Below, piece by piece: positions 12,002-13,927 of a stretch of 13,927 bases of DNA; within the stretch, counting starts at the first letter, position 1; each line of letters opens with the position of its first letter. A program made the position numbers and the translations under genes. Source of the stretch: MGOM01 sp035455265 (GTDB lineage: Bacteria > Chloroflexota > Anaerolineae > Anaerolineales > E44-bin32). The notes beneath the pieces are model-generated. The model saw only the letters and a program-made list of their open reading frames with translations, was not told where the DNA came from and did not search any database. Where the stretch lies: NCBI GenBank assembly GCA_035455265.1, contig DATIFK010000027.1, positions 1 through 13,927 of the forward strand. The letters are read 5' to 3'.

Positions 12002-13666
12002 ATGACCGGTGGGACGAAGTACATCTTCCTGACAGGCGGCGTCGTCAGCTCGGTCGGCAAGGGGGTGACGGCGGCGGCGCTGGGCCGACTGCTGCGAGAA
12101 CGCGGCTTTGCCGTCTCGATCCAGAAGCTGGACCCCTACATCAACGTCGATCCGGGGACGATGAGTCCCTACCAACACGGTGAGGTCTACGTCCTCGACG
12201 ACGGGGCCGAAACCGATCTGGACCTCGGCCACTATGAGCGCTTCATCGACGTCAGCCTGAGCCGAGTCTGCAACGTGACGACGGGGCAGATCTACTCCGA
12301 GGTCATCGGGCAGGAGCGCCGGGGAGACTTCCTCGGCGGCACGATCCAGGTCATCCCGCACATTACCAACGAGATCAAACAGCGCATCGGGCTGGTGCCG
12401 CGTGAGACACAGGCCGAAATCGTCCTGGTCGAGGTTGGCGGGACGGTGGGCGACATCGAGTCCCTCCCGTTCCTGGAAGCGCTGCGCCAGATGCGAGCCG
12501 ACCTGGGCCGCGAGAATACCCTCTTCGTTCACGTCACCTGGCTCCCCCACATCGGTGCCACCGGCGAGCTGAAGACCAAGCCGACCCAGCACTCGGTCCG
12601 CGAACTGCGCTCGATCGGCATCCAGCCGGATGTGATCGTGGCTCGATCGGACCACCCGGTCGGCGAAGACCTGCGCGAGAAGATCGGCCTGTTCTGCGAC
12701 GTCGAGTCACGGGCCGTCATCCCGCTGGTGACCACCAACGTCCTGTACGAGGTTCCTCTGATGCTCGAGCGAGAAGGTCTGGGAGAGTTCGTCCTGGGGC
12801 GCCTGGGTTTGGAAGCGCGCCACCGGCCGGATTGGAGCGAGTGGGAGCGCCTGGTTGCGGCGGAACGGACGCGCCGCCCGACCGTGCGCATCGCTCTCGT
12901 AGGGAAGTACGTCGAGTTGAAGGACGCCTACATGTCGGTGCGCGAGGCGGTGCGGCACGCCGCACTGCACGCCGGAGTCGAGGCGGAAATCCTGTGGCTG
13001 CATTCGGCCGACCTCGAGAAGGGCAAGGGGTGGAAGGAGCTCGAGTCGGCCGACGGGGTCATCGTCCCGGGCGGCTTCGGTTCGCGCGGCATCGAGGGGA
13101 AGATCGCCGCCGCGCGCTATTCGCGCGAGCACAAGGTTCCCTACCTCGGGCTGTGCCTGGGGATGCAGGTTATGGTCATCGAGTTCGCCCGGCACGTTCT
13201 CGGCTCGGAGGACGCCAATTCCACCGAGTTCGACCGCAGCACGCCGCACCCGGTGATCGACCTGCTGCCGGAGCAGCGCGGCATCGGCAACATGGGCGGC
13301 ACGATGCGCCTGGGGCTCTACCCGTGCCACCTGGTGCCGGACACGCGAGCGGCAAGGGCCTACGAAGAACCCGAGGTGCGGGAGCGACACCGGCATCGAT
13401 TCGAATTCAACAACACCTACCGGGAGATCCTGGCCAGTCATGGGATGATCTACTCGGGGCTCTCCCCGGACGGCCGCCTGGTGGAGATCGCCGAGCTGGC
13501 CGACCATCCCTACATGCTGGGCAGCCAGTTCCACCCCGAGTTCCTGTCGCGGCCGACCCGACCCCATCCGTTGTTCGTTGGCCTGCTTCAGGCGGCGGCC
13601 AACCGAGCGAAGGTCAAAGACGCGCCGCGCCAGGTGGCCGTGGGTGACCGAACGGCTCCGATGTGA
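12002..13666 (+). CDS. pyrG: CTP synthase (glutamine-hydrolysing)
   Basis: Makes CTP from UTP with ATP and glutamine; forms a cytosolic tetramer. At 554 residues it has normal length. The N-terminal synthetase domain starts TKYIFLTGGVVSSVGKG with the P-loop, then KLDPYINVDPGTMSPYQHGEV and DLDLGHYERF. The C-terminal class I glutamine amidotransferase domain (about 290-540) has GLCLGMQ with nucleophile Cys385 and FHPEF with His511 and Glu513. All catalytic residues are present. ATG 12002 follows GGAGGTG at 5 bases; the in-frame ATG at 11963 lies within the hairpin and before the SD, so it is rejected. A hairpin at 13691-13720 follows the stop. Confidence 0.97.
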   Translation: MTGGTKYIFLTGGVVSSVGKGVTAAALGRLLRERGFAVSIQKLDPYINVDPGTMSPYQHGEVYVLDDGAETDLDLGHYERFIDVSLSRVCNVTTGQIYSEVIGQERRGDFLGGTIQVIPHITNEIKQRIGLVPRETQAEIVLVEVGGTVGDIESLPFLEALRQMRADLGRENTLFVHVTWLPHIGATGELKTKPTQHSVRELRSIGIQPDVIVARSDHPVGEDLREKIGLFCDVESRAVIPLVTTNVLYEVPLMLEREGLGEFVLGRLGLEARHRPDWSEWERLVAAERTRRPTVRIALVGKYVELKDAYMSVREAVRHAALHAGVEAEILWLHSADLEKGKGWKELESADGVIVPGGFGSRGIEGKIAAARYSREHKVPYLGLCLGMQVMVIEFARHVLGSEDANSTEFDRSTPHPVIDLLPEQRGIGNMGGTMRLGLYPCHLVPDTRAARAYEEPEVRERHRHRFEFNNTYREILASHGMIYSGLSPDGRLVEIAELADHPYMLGSQFHPEFLSRPTRPHPLFVGLLQAAANRAKVKDAPRQVAVGDRTAPM

Positions 13667-13690
13667 GCACAGCGGACTTCTGAGAGAAAG

Positions 13691-13720
13691 CCTAGGGGCG
13701 AAGCACGCTTTGCCCCTAGG
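13691..13720. terminator. Terminator-like hairpin after pyrG
   Basis: CCTAGGGGCGAAGC (13691-13704) pairs with GCTTTGCCCCTAGG (13707-13720), one G-U included, 24 bp after the pyrG stop. Downstream on the plus strand comes TTACGG, a poor U-tract; on the minus strand it is followed by CTTTCTCTC. It may end transcripts weakly from either side. Confidence 0.5.
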
Positions 13721-13740
13721 TTACGGACAGGTCGTATAAT

Positions 13741-13768
13741 AAAAGCGGGCGGAGAGGTCTCCGCCCGC
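13741..13768 (-). terminator. Intrinsic terminator of the minus-strand end gene
   Basis: GCGGGCGGAGA (13745-13755) and TCTCCGCCCGC (13758-13768) form a perfect stem of 10-11 bp with a tight loop. Read on the minus strand it is followed by TTTTATTATAC, a good U-tract, and it lies 22 bp past the stop codon of the gene at the right edge. Confidence 0.8.
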
Positions 13769-13790
13769 CGGCGTTTCGCATCCGCTAGTG

Positions 13791-13927
13791 CTACGAGGAG
13801 GGCTCTTCCGCTTTCTCCTCGGCAGGGCGAGAACCTCGCTGCCGCTCCAGGTTGAGCTTGGAAATGCCGTTGCGGGCCTGCGCCAGCAGCCGGCTCAACT
13901 CGCCTTCGAGAGCCGTCAGGGCCTCGA
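13791..13927 (-). CDS. C-terminal end of an unidentified helical protein
   Basis: The last 44 residues of a minus-strand frame that runs off the right edge, ending at TAG (13793-13791). It begins EALTALEGELSRLLAQARNG and ends in a hydrophilic, Glu/Ala/Ser-rich tail (PAEEKAEEPSS). The heptad-like leucines suggest a helical or coiled-coil C-terminus. The intrinsic terminator just downstream on the same strand supports a real gene. The family cannot be named from this piece. Confidence 0.6.
   Translation of the reverse strand, partial: EALTALEGELSRLLAQARNGISKLNLERQRGSRPAEEKAEEPSS

Noticed and set aside
1..13927. CRISPR, prophage, toxin-antitoxin or tRNA content
   Set aside because: No spaced direct repeats, integrase, transposase, small toxin pair or cloverleaf was recognised; most sequence is explained by housekeeping genes.

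Overview
This is a GC-rich (roughly two-thirds G+C by eye), gene-dense bacterial chromosome segment. No phage, transposase, CRISPR, rRNA or tRNA gene was seen. Gene content points to Chloroflexota or a similar deep-branching Gram-type lineage: tandem DUF3662-FHA proteins with a membrane-anchored FhaB-like protein and a SEDS protein, an archease-rtcB pair, an orphan Roadblock/LC7 protein, KhpA-type KH protein beside rpsP, and the S4-domain TyrRS type. The lineage call is inference from gene families and was not tested phylogenetically.

Layout. Bases 1-1225 hold the 3' part of tyrS, whose frame is open to the left edge. It converges on an archease-rtcB RNA-repair operon on the minus strand (3237-1363). 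That operon shares a compact divergent promoter with a plus-strand block: two tandem FHA proteins (3280-4134, 4182-5009), a FhaB-like membrane FHA protein (5006-5446), mtnP (5635-6501), a SEDS glycan polymerase (6479-8089) and a GT-C-like membrane protein (8109-9782). A strong sigma70-type promoter at 9889-9917 and a folded leader of about 190 nt precede rpsP-khpA-rimM (10116-11379). A Roadblock/LC7 gene with its own promoter (11528-11902) and pyrG (12002-13666) follow, separated by an attenuator-like hairpin. The window ends in a convergent terminator region and the 3' end of an unidentified minus-strand gene.

How the genes relate. The FHA/SEDS block resembles the phosphothreonine-signalling and cell-wall cluster of Actinobacteria and Chloroflexota, but no kinase, phosphatase or class B PBP is present here, and mtnP sits inside it. 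rpsP-khpA-rimM is a ribosome-biogenesis unit, but it is not followed by trmD-rplS. RtcB with archease is a complete RNA ligation module.

The most interesting signals are non-coding. They are the bidirectional, apparently leaderless archease/FHA promoter; the mutually exclusive hairpins before pyrG that involve its Shine-Dalgarno; the multi-stem rpsP leader; heptamer repeats at two gene ends; and a duplicated palindromic repeat that supplies the ribosome-binding site of mtnP. I did not find a clearly new multi-gene system.
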